A DNA stretch of 64,000 nucleotides from Paenibacillus helianthi (GTDB taxonomy: Bacteria; Bacillota; Bacilli; Paenibacillales; Paenibacillaceae): contig NZ_LVWI01000002.1 of the NCBI RefSeq assembly GCF_001909055.1, forward strand, positions 248,001 through 312,000, given 5' to 3'. Shown piece by piece: positions 1 through 9,800 of the stretch. The position numbers and the translations under genes are program-made. The notes beneath the pieces were generated by a model. It searched no databases. It was given only the letters and a program-made list of their open reading frames with translations, and was not told the DNA's origin. Each line of letters begins with the position of its first letter. The stretch's first letter is position 1.

Positions 1-480
1 CACATTAGCAACTTTATAAGGCACCAGTGCCGAAGACAAGGCTATAATACGGCCGAATTGATCTGCATATTTCAGACCGTTGCGGATTGCCCCATAGCCG
101 CCCATGGATAAACCGCCTATCCATGTATCCTCGCGCGCCGCAGACAGCGGGAACAGCTTGCGTGTGAAATCCACCAGCTCCCTGCCGATATATTCCCCGT
201 AGTATTCTCCCCTGTTCTCATCGTCCAGATAGAAGTGATTTTCTCCTGCGGGCATAAAAACCGCAACCTGATATCTGTCCGACAGCTCCCGGATTCGTGA
301 GAAGTTCATCCAATCGTTATGGCTCCCGGAAAAGCCGTGCAGCAGATACAGCGCCCTCAAAGGTTCTCCCGACCATACCGGCAGTCCTATTCCTTCAGGC
401 ACATCAACCGGCATTAATGCATTGAACGTGACTTCTCTTTTCAGACATTTGGATTGAAAGCTTAGTTGTAGCGTAGCCAA
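1..480 (-). CDS. esterase of the esterase D / tributyrin esterase family (C-terminus outside window)
   Basis: 160 codons are visible and the reading frame stays open to the window edge. An alpha/beta-hydrolase fold is indicated by the oxyanion-hole segment LLHGF near residues 46-50 and the nucleophile elbow GLSMGGYG, with the likely catalytic serine at residue 125. The family hydrolyses short acyl esters, including S-formylglutathione and acetylated sugars. The start is TTG at 478-480, chosen because AAGGAG lies 8 bases upstream and no ATG fits. There is no signal peptide, so it is probably cytoplasmic. It is the last visible gene of the LacI / esterase / sugar kinase / sucrose phosphorylase operon, which suggests removal of acyl groups from imported sugars. 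That role is inference. Confidence 0.8.
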   Translation of the reverse strand, partial: MATLQLSFQSKCLKREVTFNALMPVDVPEGIGLPVWSGEPLRALYLLHGFSGSHNDWMNFSRIRELSDRYQVAVFMPAGENHFYLDDENRGEYYGEYIGRELVDFTRKLFPLSAAREDTWIGGLSMGGYGAIRNGLKYADQFGRIIALSSALVPYKVANV

Positions 481-510
481 AATAACCACTCCTTAAATAC
501 GGAATTCGTA

Positions 511-1980
511 TTATACCAGATAAGTAACAGCAATGCCTTGCTCATCCACATATTCAACAACGGTTTGATAGGTCTGCAGGTTGATGAACAACTTACAATA
601 CTTCTCACCTTGTTCCCATAACAACCGGACCTCATCCGTTGCCGCCTCAAGCACCTGGAACGTTCCTCCGAAGGCACTGTAAGTATTGCGGAAGCGAATC
701 AGCTTCATTAGCCGCTTCACAACATCCCGTTCAAGCCCTTCCTCAATTTCCTCCAGGGTATAATTATGGCGGTTGATTTCGCGTCCTTCACCCGTCAGGG
801 TTACCTGCTCCAGATCATTGCTGCCGGCCAGCAGACCCACATAATAGACCTGCGGAATACCTGGTGTGAAGAATTGAATCGCTCTTGCAGCGAGATAAGC
901 ATCGTCATCTTCATTCAGCGCGCTATAATACGTGCAGCGTATCTGATGGACATCGAATCCGTCTTGCGCCTTATGCTCCTCCGACAGAATCAGACTCAGA
1001 TTCGCTCCCCTCTCCACACAGAGATCAACCAGCTCCCGCGCTTCCTTCGTGTCGATCAGCTCATCAAGATCCGGCTTAACAGGAATACCGTCGTGACAGT
1101 CGAGCATGGTGAACTGCTTATGCGGGCGGGTCTTCAGATAGGAATAGAGTTCCGTATTGGACCTGCCGGTGAGTGCCTCAAGCACCCGGTAAGGCAGGAT
1201 GAAATCATATATCCAGCACCCGTATTCCGATAACTTGGCTTGGATGCTGTAGTGCGCATGGACCTCGGGCAGCAGCTCTATATCCAGCGAATCCGCCATT
1301 GATTTGATCCAGCCGAGAAATTCATAAATCTCCGGCTCCACAAAAAAACAACTGGTTCCCAGCTTCTTGATCACGTACCCGACCGCATCAAGCCTGACTA
1401 TTTTAACATTTTGTTGCTTGAAGTTCTCAAAAAATAACCGCAGCAGCTCCCGGGTCAACGGGGAATGGACATCGAGATCAATTTGCTCGGAAGGATCTGT
1501 TTTGCCAAAGGTTGTCCAGACCTTCTCTTCCTCACCGCTCCCGCTTATAGAAAAGCTTGAATAAGGCAGGGGTCTGCGCAAAAACATCTTCTCAATATCC
1601 TCCCGGACAGGCTTACCATTCTCCCAAATCTTGTCCAGAGTTATAAATAAATCAGCATACTCAGAAGCGCGGCCTTTCTTCAGGAAATCCTGAAAATAAG
1701 GAGATTGCCTGGATATGTGATTCACCATCAAGTCCACCAGCACATCGAATTCTTCCCCTATCTCCCGGATATCCTCCCATGACCCGAAGCCCGGATCGAT
1801 TTCCAGATAGGTCAGAGGAGCAAATCCGCGGTCCCCGGAGGAAGGAAATGGCGGGAGGATGTGGATTCCGCCTTCGAAGAGGCCGGTGAATTGTTTGCGC
1901 AGCACCTGATGAAGCTTCTTCAGGTCCCCGCCCAGCGAATCGGGATACGTAATCAACTGTACTTGATTCTTCAGTGTCAT
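511..1980 (-). CDS. gtfA: sucrose phosphorylase (GH13 subfamily 18)
   Basis: 489 residues, the normal length for the family. The enzyme converts sucrose plus phosphate to glucose 1-phosphate and fructose in the cytoplasm. The N-terminal block with ITYPDSLGG and FPSSGDRGFAP is typical of sucrose phosphorylases. The catalytic set is visible: nucleophile Asp198 in VRLDAVGY, acid/base Glu239 in LLPEVHAHY and the third carboxylate Asp297 in LDCHDG. An AGGAGG ribosome binding site precedes the ATG. The gene lies 10 bases after a PfkB sugar kinase that could phosphorylate the fructose released. Close GH13_18 relatives act on sucrose 6'-phosphate or glucosylglycerate; the operon favours sucrose, but sequence alone does not exclude those substrates. 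Confidence 0.9.
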   Translation of the reverse strand: MTLKNQVQLITYPDSLGGDLKKLHQVLRKQFTGLFEGGIHILPPFPSSGDRGFAPLTYLEIDPGFGSWEDIREIGEEFDVLVDLMVNHISRQSPYFQDFLKKGRASEYADLFITLDKIWENGKPVREDIEKMFLRRPLPYSSFSISGSGEEEKVWTTFGKTDPSEQIDLDVHSPLTRELLRLFFENFKQQNVKIVRLDAVGYVIKKLGTSCFFVEPEIYEFLGWIKSMADSLDIELLPEVHAHYSIQAKLSEYGCWIYDFILPYRVLEALTGRSNTELYSYLKTRPHKQFTMLDCHDGIPVKPDLDELIDTKEARELVDLCVERGANLSLILSEEHKAQDGFDVHQIRCTYYSALNEDDDAYLAARAIQFFTPGIPQVYYVGLLAGSNDLEQVTLTGEGREINRHNYTLEEIEEGLERDVVKRLMKLIRFRNTYSAFGGTFQVLEAATDEVRLLWEQGEKYCKLFINLQTYQTVVEYVDEQGIAVTYLV

Positions 1981-1990
1981 CTGAAACCTC

Positions 1991-2947
1991 CTACAGGTTA
2001 AATTGTTGTTTGATTTCTTCCAGAGTTGGCAGATTCACTACCGCACCCATGAATTTTAGCTTGTACGCGCTGACGGCAAAGCCGAGCTCCAGTGCCTCTC
2101 TGAGGGTATGCCCCTTGACGACAGCCGCATAAAATCCGGACCAAAAGGCATCACCTGCTCCCGTCGTATCTTCAATTTCGGTAGCTTTGGTATCGAACGT
2201 CAACGTTTCTATGCCGTTCGATACCATTGCCCCTTCTTTGCCCAAGGTCATCACCACCAGCTTGGCGCCAAGCTCCAAGAACCTCCCGACCTGTTCAGCC
2301 GGAGTACCTGGCCCAAACAGACGCTCTGCATCATCTTCCGAAGGTTTGATAATATCAACTTTGGGGATGATAGATTTGACATAGGAGACACCATCTTCAC
2401 CCTTCTGCCAAATCAAGGGGTGATAGTTCGGATCGAAGCCAATCAGCAGCTTATGTTTTTTTGCTATCCCGATAACCCGTTCAACCGTATAACGCGATGG
2501 AACTCTCGAGATCGGCCAGCACGAAAAGTGGACAATTTTGGAATGGATCAAGGCTTGTTCCAAAGCATCATTGTACACCAATTCGCTATCCGCTCCGCGG
2601 TAAAAGATCGGAATGGGCGTTTCCTGACTCTTCGTGATCACCACCATGCTGGTAGATTCATCCACCCGCTGGACTCCGCTGGTATCTATTCCTGCCCTTT
2701 GCAATCCCTTTACCAGAAAAGCTCCAAGACCATCCCGGCCAACCGCCGAAGCCACTTGAGACCGGATGCCAAGCTTATTCACATTGATGGCAATATTGGA
2801 AGGTGACCCTCCAAAAAATCTCGTATATCCGTTGCATTCAAAAGCATCGCCATAGTCATTAGAAATCATGTCAACCAGAAGTTCTCCAACCGTTAACACA
2901 TCATTTGCTTTATCTTCAAAGGGTATTGCCTCACCGAGATTAAACAC
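1991..2947 (-). CDS. PfkB-family sugar kinase, probable fructokinase
   Basis: 318 residues. The ribokinase/PfkB fold is shown by the N-terminal GELLVDM segment, the sugar-binding GGSPSNIA motif near residue 46 and the C-terminal ATP/anion-hole motif DTTGAGDAF, whose Asp is the catalytic base. The product would be fructose 6-phosphate. GTG is taken as the start because GGGGGAG lies just upstream. The adjacent sucrose phosphorylase makes fructose the most likely substrate, but PfkB kinases for other ketoses look similar. It is the second sugar kinase in the locus; the other is fused to a GH32 enzyme at 15.1-17.6 kb, and the two are clearly different in sequence. Confidence 0.8.
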   Translation of the reverse strand: MFNLGEAIPFEDKANDVLTVGELLVDMISNDYGDAFECNGYTRFFGGSPSNIAINVNKLGIRSQVASAVGRDGLGAFLVKGLQRAGIDTSGVQRVDESTSMVVITKSQETPIPIFYRGADSELVYNDALEQALIHSKIVHFSCWPISRVPSRYTVERVIGIAKKHKLLIGFDPNYHPLIWQKGEDGVSYVKSIIPKVDIIKPSEDDAERLFGPGTPAEQVGRFLELGAKLVVMTLGKEGAMVSNGIETLTFDTKATEIEDTTGAGDAFWSGFYAAVVKGHTLREALELGFAVSAYKLKFMGAVVNLPTLEEIKQQFNL

Positions 2948-3055
2948 ACGTACTCCCCCTAAAACTCCAATATCCTTTCGTCATATACATTCTATTGCTT
3001 CTGCATACGCAATACTTCAAAAAAAACGTTCTTTTTTTTCAATTCAAAGACAGAT

Positions 3056-3074
3056 CACTGGAACAGAGCCAGTG
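3056..3074 (-). terminator. short hairpin right after the esterase stop (weak terminator candidate)
   Basis: CACTGG and CCAGTG form a 6-bp stem directly downstream of the esterase stop codon. The minus strand has no clear T-run after it, so it may only attenuate transcription into the kinase gene. Confidence 0.3.
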
Positions 3075-3075
3075 C

Positions 3076-4008
3076 TTACGGATTCAGAGCTCTTGCCATA
3101 GCGTTGATATAGTCCTCTCTGGCACGCCGGCTAATCCCGGCGGTTGGAACGGCGTGCTCAAAGCCATGATAACCGCCGGGATAGAGATGAAATTCCACGT
3201 CGACGCCGGCCTGAGCCAATCGGGTGACATATTCGATCGTTTCGTCGCGAAACGGATCAAGCTGTCCGACGCAGGTATAAGCGGGAGGCAGATCAGACAG
3301 ATTATCCGCCCGGCTGGGTGCAGCGTAAGGAGAAGTATCTCCGCCGGCAGGTCCGCCAAGATACATCTCCCATGCGGCCAGGTTATTCGCCCGGTTCCAA
3401 ACCGAAGAATGTGTAATCTCATGGCTGGAGAGCGTATCATTGCGATCGTCAATCATCGGATACAGCGGCATTTGGAAGCAGAGGACAGGACCTCCTTTAT
3501 CCCTCGCCATTAATGCCAGGGCTGCGGCCAGTCCTCCTCCTGCACTCGCTCCGCCGACTGCAATTCGGGCCAAATCGACATTGAGATCATTGTTAATATC
3601 GGCCAGCCACACTAACGCCGCGTAACTATCCTCAATGGCTGCCGGGAACGGATGCTCAGGTGCAAGACGGTAGTCGGGCGAAACGACGACACAGTTGGCT
3701 GCTATAACAAAGCTTTCACATAACGCATCATCCCCACTGGGATGGCCAAGCACATATCCTCCGCCATGGGTCCAAAGAAGAGCTGGTAGTGCATTTTCAT
3801 TTCTCTGAGCCGGTTCGTAGATTCTAACCAGCATTTGGTATGAACCGGCAACGGACAGAGATCGTTCTGTAATACGAACGTGTTCCGACTTTTCCGCAGG
3901 GTATTGAATATATCCTCTGGCAGAATCCAGATCACCCGGCAAATGAAGTGGCGGCAATTCTGCAACCCCTTGTTTTAACTCTGGAGCCACTCGGTTCATA
4001 AAATCCAT
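3076..4008 (-). CDS. alpha/beta hydrolase, HSL-type esterase/lipase
   Basis: 310 residues, the usual size for hormone-sensitive-lipase-type esterases. The oxyanion-hole motif HGGG is at residues 81-84 and the nucleophile elbow GGASAGGG places the catalytic Ser at 155. Asp251 (LDPFRDE) and His281 (GGYHGFE) complete the triad. No signal peptide is visible, so a cytoplasmic esterase acting on small acyl esters is expected. It lies between the LacI gene and the fructokinase/sucrose phosphorylase genes in the same orientation. Deacylation of imported sugar esters is a reasonable inference but is not shown by the sequence. Confidence 0.85.
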   Translation of the reverse strand: MDFMNRVAPELKQGVAELPPLHLPGDLDSARGYIQYPAEKSEHVRITERSLSVAGSYQMLVRIYEPAQRNENALPALLWTHGGGYVLGHPSGDDALCESFVIAANCVVVSPDYRLAPEHPFPAAIEDSYAALVWLADINNDLNVDLARIAVGGASAGGGLAAALALMARDKGGPVLCFQMPLYPMIDDRNDTLSSHEITHSSVWNRANNLAAWEMYLGGPAGGDTSPYAAPSRADNLSDLPPAYTCVGQLDPFRDETIEYVTRLAQAGVDVEFHLYPGGYHGFEHAVPTAGISRRAREDYINAMARALNP

Positions 4009-4127
4009 CTACGTTTCCTCCATTATGATTTTTTAGTTGAATCCAGTCTTTCCTTTTTCAGAATTTGCTTCAAAACTTGCAGTGGTGCCACTCATTCGGC
4101 TGATAATTCATCTCCTACCGATTTGTT

Positions 4128-5117
4128 TTATGTCGTATCACGTTCGATAAGAGTCACCGGGAACGTGTTAACCATAGAAATTTCTTTGCCTTCGATTTGC
4201 TGAACAATCAACTGAATGATAGAGTCGCTCATCTCCTGAATCGGCTGTCTGACCGTGCTAAGACGCGGTGAGATCAGTGAAGCGATCTGAACGTCATCGT
4301 AACCTACAATTTTGATCTCTGAAGGAATATCCTTCTTCATCAGGTAACAAGCTTGAATGACCTCTGCTGCAATCACGTCACTGCTGGCGAATACTCCGTC
4401 TATTTCCGGATGCTCTTGAAAGTAAGCGATCATTGCAGCAGAGTTCCGGGTGAGCTTGCTCCCTTCAGCATCCAATTGCAATTGCAGCGGCTCTAAGCCT
4501 GCGCTCTCCACCTCAGCTTCATATCCCTGCCTTCTCTGGGCAGCGAGCAACGAACGATGCTGGGGACCGTCTATTCCACGATAAATGAAGACAGGATGAA
4601 GGCAGCCCTTGTCGATTAATAATCTCGCGGCGAGTTTACCACCTGCTAAATTGTTCGAGGTGACCACAGGAATATCCTCCGAAATCACGCGATCGAATGA
4701 AACAATCGGCAGGTTCAAATGTAGATAATGCTGGACATCCAGCACTGCACTGCCCATGATGATGGCATCCACTTGATTCTTTTTCAGCATCTCAATGTAT
4801 TCCATTTCTTTGGAGACATCGCGGTTGGAATTACATAACAATAGTTTGTAACCCTTATGATGCGCGTAATATTCAAGATGGTAAGTAAGTTCAGCAAAAA
4901 AAGGATGCGAGATCGTCGGTATGATCAGACCGATCATATTCGATCTTTTTCTGAACAAGGCCCGGGCCATTTCGTTCGGCTGATAATTCATCTCCTTCAT
5001 CACCCGGTAGACCTTTTCCTTCGTCTTTTCACTGATATAACCTCTATTATTAAGTACTCTAGAAACGGTATTAATAGAAAGCCCTGCTTTTTTCGCGACG
5101 TCTTTAAGATTCGGCAT
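4128..5117 (-). CDS. LacI-family transcriptional regulator
   Basis: 329 residues. The N-terminal LacI helix-turn-helix reads LKDVAKKAGLSINTVSRVLN and is followed by a hinge and a periplasmic-binding-protein-like effector domain (IGLIIPTISHPFFAEL onward). ATG at 5115-5117 was chosen over an upstream GTG because the AAGGTGG ribosome binding site overlaps that GTG. The gene heads an operon of esterase, sugar kinase, sucrose phosphorylase and esterase. Its own promoter carries two LacI-type palindromes, so it probably represses itself and the operon. The effector is unknown; a sucrose- or fructose-related sugar fits the genes. The effector domain resembles that of the second LacI protein at 21.3 kb. 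Confidence 0.9.
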   Translation of the reverse strand: MPNLKDVAKKAGLSINTVSRVLNNRGYISEKTKEKVYRVMKEMNYQPNEMARALFRKRSNMIGLIIPTISHPFFAELTYHLEYYAHHKGYKLLLCNSNRDVSKEMEYIEMLKKNQVDAIIMGSAVLDVQHYLHLNLPIVSFDRVISEDIPVVTSNNLAGGKLAARLLIDKGCLHPVFIYRGIDGPQHRSLLAAQRRQGYEAEVESAGLEPLQLQLDAEGSKLTRNSAAMIAYFQEHPEIDGVFASSDVIAAEVIQACYLMKKDIPSEIKIVGYDDVQIASLISPRLSTVRQPIQEMSDSIIQLIVQQIEGKEISMVNTFPVTLIERDTT

Positions 5118-5208
5118 ATGTACCACCTTGTTTTTAAATCCAATTTATATTTGAATTCTGCGCGTATTTCAGCAGTTCATTTGAATGCGCATTCATTTCT
5201 ATTGTCAC

Positions 5209-5254
5209 TTTATGATAACCGGTTAACATTTTTATGTCAACCGGTTATCATAAA
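5209..5254 (-). promoter_or_regulatory. LacI operon promoter with two nested operators
   Basis: A 46-bp inverted repeat has 21-bp arms (one mismatch) and a TTTT spacer. Each arm contains a palindrome centred on AACCGGTT (5217-5224 and 5239-5246), 22 bp centre to centre. On the minus strand TTGACA (5235-5240) and TATCAT (5212-5217) are separated by 17 bp and sit inside the two operators. A bound regulator would cover both the -35 and -10 boxes. This strongly suggests autorepression by the adjacent LacI protein. Confidence 0.8.
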
Positions 5255-5280
5255 GGAAAAGCCGAATGATCTAAGGCCAG

Positions 5281-5317
5281 TAAAAAGAACAACCATTCTA
5301 ATCAAATGGCTGTTCTT
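5281..5317 (-). terminator. rho-independent terminator of the fructan operon
   Basis: AAGAACAACCAT at 5285-5296 pairs with ATGGCTGTTCTT at 5306-5317, with one G-U pair. On the minus strand the stem is followed by TTTTTAC. It lies just after the stop of the GH32-like gene and separates the fructan operon from the LacI-led operon. Confidence 0.8.
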
Positions 5318-5341
5318 ATATTAAACCTGAAAAGTATGAAG

Positions 5342-6811
5342 TTAACCGGATGCATTTATATTCTGTTCTAATTGCAGGGCCGGATCGGCTTCTAACGTTT
5401 CAATCTTCACCCGGTGAAATTCCGCTGCACCCTGACTTACGAATATGGCAAGCTTCCCCTGCTGAATGTCGTACATTCTGGCACTCATCGCCACATCTCC
5501 GTTAACATAAATTTCGCAAATCGTGCCGTCTATAAACACTTTCAGCTCATATTCCTGTTCCGGCAGCAGCTTGAGCGGACGTTCGAGCTCCACATCATAA
5601 GGGAAGGTTTTACCTCCTTCTTCAGATTGCATAATCGGCCCACGGAAGGTAATTCGGCTACGCTGGGGCTCCAGCGTGATATAGTAGGCAAAATCAAGAG
5701 TTTCGCCTGCCCGAAGCATGAATCCCAGACCTTGGGTTGATCCCGAGAAACATACCGTTGTAGAGATCTTGCACTGATCAGGCAATTCCTCCTGTGTGAT
5801 ACAACCTGCAAAGGCATAAGGAGATTCACAGAGCAGCCCATCGTCTGTGATCGCCCAATCTCCGGCGATTCTCTGAAAGTTCGCGGGTACCTGTTGGGCA
5901 AATGCAGAGTCAACCGTTGCAGGCACGTTCACACCAAGCGTTCCGTCTGAACGTTGAATGATTTCATGTACAATCATATTACCGCCCCAATCCCAGGTAT
6001 CATAATCCTTGCCTGGAGATTTTGGCGGATTCCAGCCGAACAGATCGTCATCCTTAGTCGGATTCCAGCCGAACAAATACCGTTTCTGCCCATCGGATAC
6101 CGATTTGGCCGCATAATAAGCACGCCCATCAAAAGCCTCTTCCTGCGGAGTCATCCACGGCCCTTTTAAAGACCGGCTCATCCGGTAAAAGGTCCCGAAA
6201 CGCCCCGTATACGAAGAATAAATCAGATACCACCAATCGCCCATGCGGAACAAGTCCGGGCATTCATGTGCGCCTACATGCAAGTTCGGTGCGTACAGCG
6301 GCTCACGGTACTCCCAATGCTTGAGATCCTTGGACGATAGGAGACCGGTGCAGCCTTTCCGGTTCGTTGGTCCTTTTGCCAGGGCTGCAATCAGCATCCA
6401 ATATTGGCTTTCTTCTTCATTCCAAAATACAAAGGGATCACGCCAGTCTGCCAGCTCATAAATTTCACCATCCGGACCAAAAGTGTCTTCAGGAATCGGT
6501 TCCCATGTTTGCAGATCCTTGCTGATGGCGTGGCAGGCCAATTGTTTCCCTTCGGGAAAGATACAATAGAACATGTGATAGACATTGCCCACTTTGAGAA
6601 TATGGCCGGTCCCGCCTTCGATCTTGCAAGCTCCATCTTCCCTGTAATTCACGAAATCTTTCGTACCAAGCAAATGCCAGCCATGATCGAGGCCTTCCCG
6701 GAAGTTACCTCTCCACCCGTGCAGATAGAACAGCTTGAACTCCCCATCTTCGTAATAGGGAATAATGTCCCCTACCCATGCATTTTCCGGACGATAAAAA
6801 AATTCCTTCAT
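5342..6811 (-). CDS. GH32-like glycoside hydrolase, cytoplasmic
   Basis: 489 residues without signal peptide. The five-bladed propeller of GH32-type enzymes is suggested by three acidic motifs: Asp15 in WVGDIIPYY (position of the usual WMNDPNG nucleophile), Asp125 in WRDPFVF and Glu183 in HECPDLF. Residues after about 310 form a beta-sandwich-like C-terminal domain. The N-terminal motif departs from classical invertases, so the substrate may be a small fructose-containing sugar rather than sucrose. Its ATG overlaps the stop of the upstream giant GH32 gene as TAATG, and its AGGAGG site lies inside that gene. Translational coupling is therefore likely. It is the last gene before the terminator. 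Confidence 0.75.
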   Translation of the reverse strand: MKEFFYRPENAWVGDIIPYYEDGEFKLFYLHGWRGNFREGLDHGWHLLGTKDFVNYREDGACKIEGGTGHILKVGNVYHMFYCIFPEGKQLACHAISKDLQTWEPIPEDTFGPDGEIYELADWRDPFVFWNEEESQYWMLIAALAKGPTNRKGCTGLLSSKDLKHWEYREPLYAPNLHVGAHECPDLFRMGDWWYLIYSSYTGRFGTFYRMSRSLKGPWMTPQEEAFDGRAYYAAKSVSDGQKRYLFGWNPTKDDDLFGWNPPKSPGKDYDTWDWGGNMIVHEIIQRSDGTLGVNVPATVDSAFAQQVPANFQRIAGDWAITDDGLLCESPYAFAGCITQEELPDQCKISTTVCFSGSTQGLGFMLRAGETLDFAYYITLEPQRSRITFRGPIMQSEEGGKTFPYDVELERPLKLLPEQEYELKVFIDGTICEIYVNGDVAMSARMYDIQQGKLAIFVSQGAAEFHRVKIETLEADPALQLEQNINASG

Positions 6812-9800
6812 TAATTTATTCCTCCTGTTCTACACTCTTTCGTAAATACTGGATTCCCCTTTGACATCACCTTGCTTCCCCGGCCTTCCTTTTGCAGTAA
6901 TTTATTGATCTTGTCAAGCAATAGTGAGATGACATGTGCACTTTCTGCACGGTTTACAAGTTCATGTGGCATGAATAACTGGTTCCCGCGACCGCTGATG
7001 AAGCCAAGCTCCTGTGCAGCAGCGACCGCATTTGCAGCCCAGCCGCTGATCGTACCGGCATCTTTGAAATTACTCAAGCGACTAGCAGCAGCGTTCTGTC
7101 CTGTGTGGTGCAGATAGGCTTTGTAAATCATGGACGCCATTTCTTCACGACTTACGGTGTCCTCCGGCGCAAAGGTATCCTTGTTTCTTCCGGTGACAAT
7201 TCCCGCTTCGTATGCTGCGGCAATGGAAGAAGCGTACCACTTCGTGGGTTCTACATCCTTGAATGTAGTTAAGTTCATCCCTGTTATTCCGAGTACACGA
7301 GTAATCAAAGAAGCGAACTCAGCTCTGCTTACCTTTTGTTTTGGAGCAAATATTGTATCGCTCACACCCAAGACCATTTGCTTTGCTGCCATCCTTTTTA
7401 TAACATCATGGGCCCAATAGGAGGCATTCACATCTTCAAATGATTTATCATAAGTGAGGACGGCATACTTGCTGAAATGATTCACCTTGACCGTCCATGT
7501 ACCGTCCGCGTAGGTTCCACCCAAATATTCCAGTCGGCCGTCATCTGCGACGTAATAAATGCCCGTTAAATCTTGGCGGGAATTCTCCTGTGCACCCAAT
7601 CTGATGGTGACGGGTTTGGAGAACTTCTCAAGCGTAAGCGCCGTTCCATCGGCCTTCACGATTGACAATTTGAAGTCGTAGACCTCCCCGGTTACAGAGA
7701 TATCTGCATGATTCTTCTGTCCGGCCCACGAAAGTAATTCTTTGCTCTGCTCTGAAGATAAAGTTCCCATTTCAAAAGAGATCTTCGCCTGTTCAAGCTC
7801 GCTGCCCGTGACCCGTGCCTGTAATTCCTTCAATAACTCTGCTGGAACTTCGATCTCCACATCTGTATTTTTAACTTTCAGGGCATTCTTGCCGTCATTT
7901 GCCGCGATGGACACCGGAAACATCACTTGCCGCTCTCCCTTTGCCATCTCGAATGACAAACTGTTTTGACTCTCAGGTTTGCTTGCCGGAATCACAGGCT
8001 GATTCGGAGGACTGGTTGGGACAGCTGTATCGGTTGGATCAGTTGGACCACTTGGATTAGTTGGGTCAGTTGGACCGGCAGGGCTAGTTGGATCAGTTGG
8101 GTCGGTCGGTTCATTCGGATTCGTCGGATTCTGTACCTTAACCGGCACATTGAAATCATCAACGTTAATATGTCCGAAATCGCCTGTGGATTGGTCAACC
8201 ATCTTAATGTAAAGCTTCTGGCCGATATACTGTGATGCATCCCAAATCTTCCGTTGATACTCCTCATAGTTGGTGGCGGTTTCTTTAAATAGTTCTTTCC
8301 CGTCCGATGCCCGGACCAGCGCTACATACAGCTTATCGATATCACGCCCGCCGCTGACCAGGAAGTTGATCTTGCCGTTCCCGCCAAGGACGAAATTCTG
8401 CGATTTCATTGTTCCCGTTAAGCTGTCTCCGCCGGCTTCCTCGTTGAAGCCCCACAAATGATAGCCGCCTGGAATTTTATGCGAAGGATTGAAGTAGATC
8501 GTGTCCCAGAAAAACTGCGCATCGGTCACATGGATATCCTGGAAAGCATCTCCTTCTGTAATCCAACCGGTTAAGTCTCCTGTGGCAAAATCATGATTGG
8601 GCAGATCTGTAATATCGGTATACACTGAGTTATCCCAATTGTCAGGCACATCGACTGGAGCCGCCGGCTCACCCGTCAAGGCATTCATATTCCATACTTC
8701 CATCGACTTGACCGTTATATCCTTGTCGGCCCAGACCTGTAAGCCCAAGGAGTCGTATCGGCCTACATAGACGCGTGTTGTTAGCTTTTTCTTATCATTG
8801 GCAAAAGCTTCAACAACCGAGCGGTCCAGGAATATATGAAGCTTCAAGTTCTCTCCGTCCAGATCTACGTATCCGCCTTGAATACCGTCCACGCGCACAT
8901 CCGGATCAATGCTGCTCTTGGTCCGGTCCACATTGAACGTCCCATTTGTTTTGTCATAGTAAATCAGCGTTTCCTCCTGGCCGTTCTCGGAGCGCCGCAC
9001 TTTAAGACCGAATTTCTGGGCTTCACCCGGATCAATTTCCATCACGATCTCCAACATGTCGCCTTTGACACTCCGGATCAACTGATTGGCGGCGGCCAAA
9101 TTTTTGTCCGAGAAATCAACCACCTTATCTCCCCTGAGACTTTGCAATTCTTGAATCGGTTCAATACGCAATTGATCATGCTCATCCAAGCTTAGGGAAA
9201 CTGGCAGTGCCAGATTATGAGCCCAACCGGCTTGATATTCGGCTTGCGGTGTTCTTACATTCTGCACCATGGAGTATACGACTGTTCTACCGTCAGGTGT
9301 AACCATACCGCTCTCTGCGGTTAAATAGCCGTCGCCCACATCCATTTTAGAAGGCGCATCCTGATCGGGAATAAACTTGAAATGATCCCGGTCCCAAGTA
9401 CCAATCCAGTAAAAAACCTCAACATCTCTTTGCACATCGTTCGCCGGAGGCACTTGCTCCGGTTTCTCATGGGGGTTAACCATAAAAATATACTTTTGCT
9501 TGCCCGTGCTATCCTTACCTAACGGCAGTAATACCGGCAGTTCCCATACGGTACCGAGCTCCGGATACAGGCTTCTGTCACTTACGTATAAAGGCCCCTT
9601 ATACTCCCAGTTGTACATATCGCCCGAAACATACACCAAAGCTGTGCCGCTGCTGAAGTCTTGAAGACCGGAAGTGACTAACTGATACCACTTGTCTGTC
9701 TCTTTGTCATACCATACAAACGGGTCCCTGAACTCGTTATGAATACCGTTTCCATTCTGCTCTGTAACTGGTTCAGGATATTTATCCCATTGCTCTAAGT

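Noticed and set aside
2108..2806. 232-codon plus-strand open frame opposite the sugar kinase
   Set aside because: It is the antisense shadow of a gene with full PfkB motifs; it has no ribosome binding site and no recognisable domain.
7985..8140. Short regular repeats that could suggest a CRISPR array
   Set aside because: They encode an in-frame Pro/Thr/Asp linker, vary between units and have no spacers or cas genes nearby.
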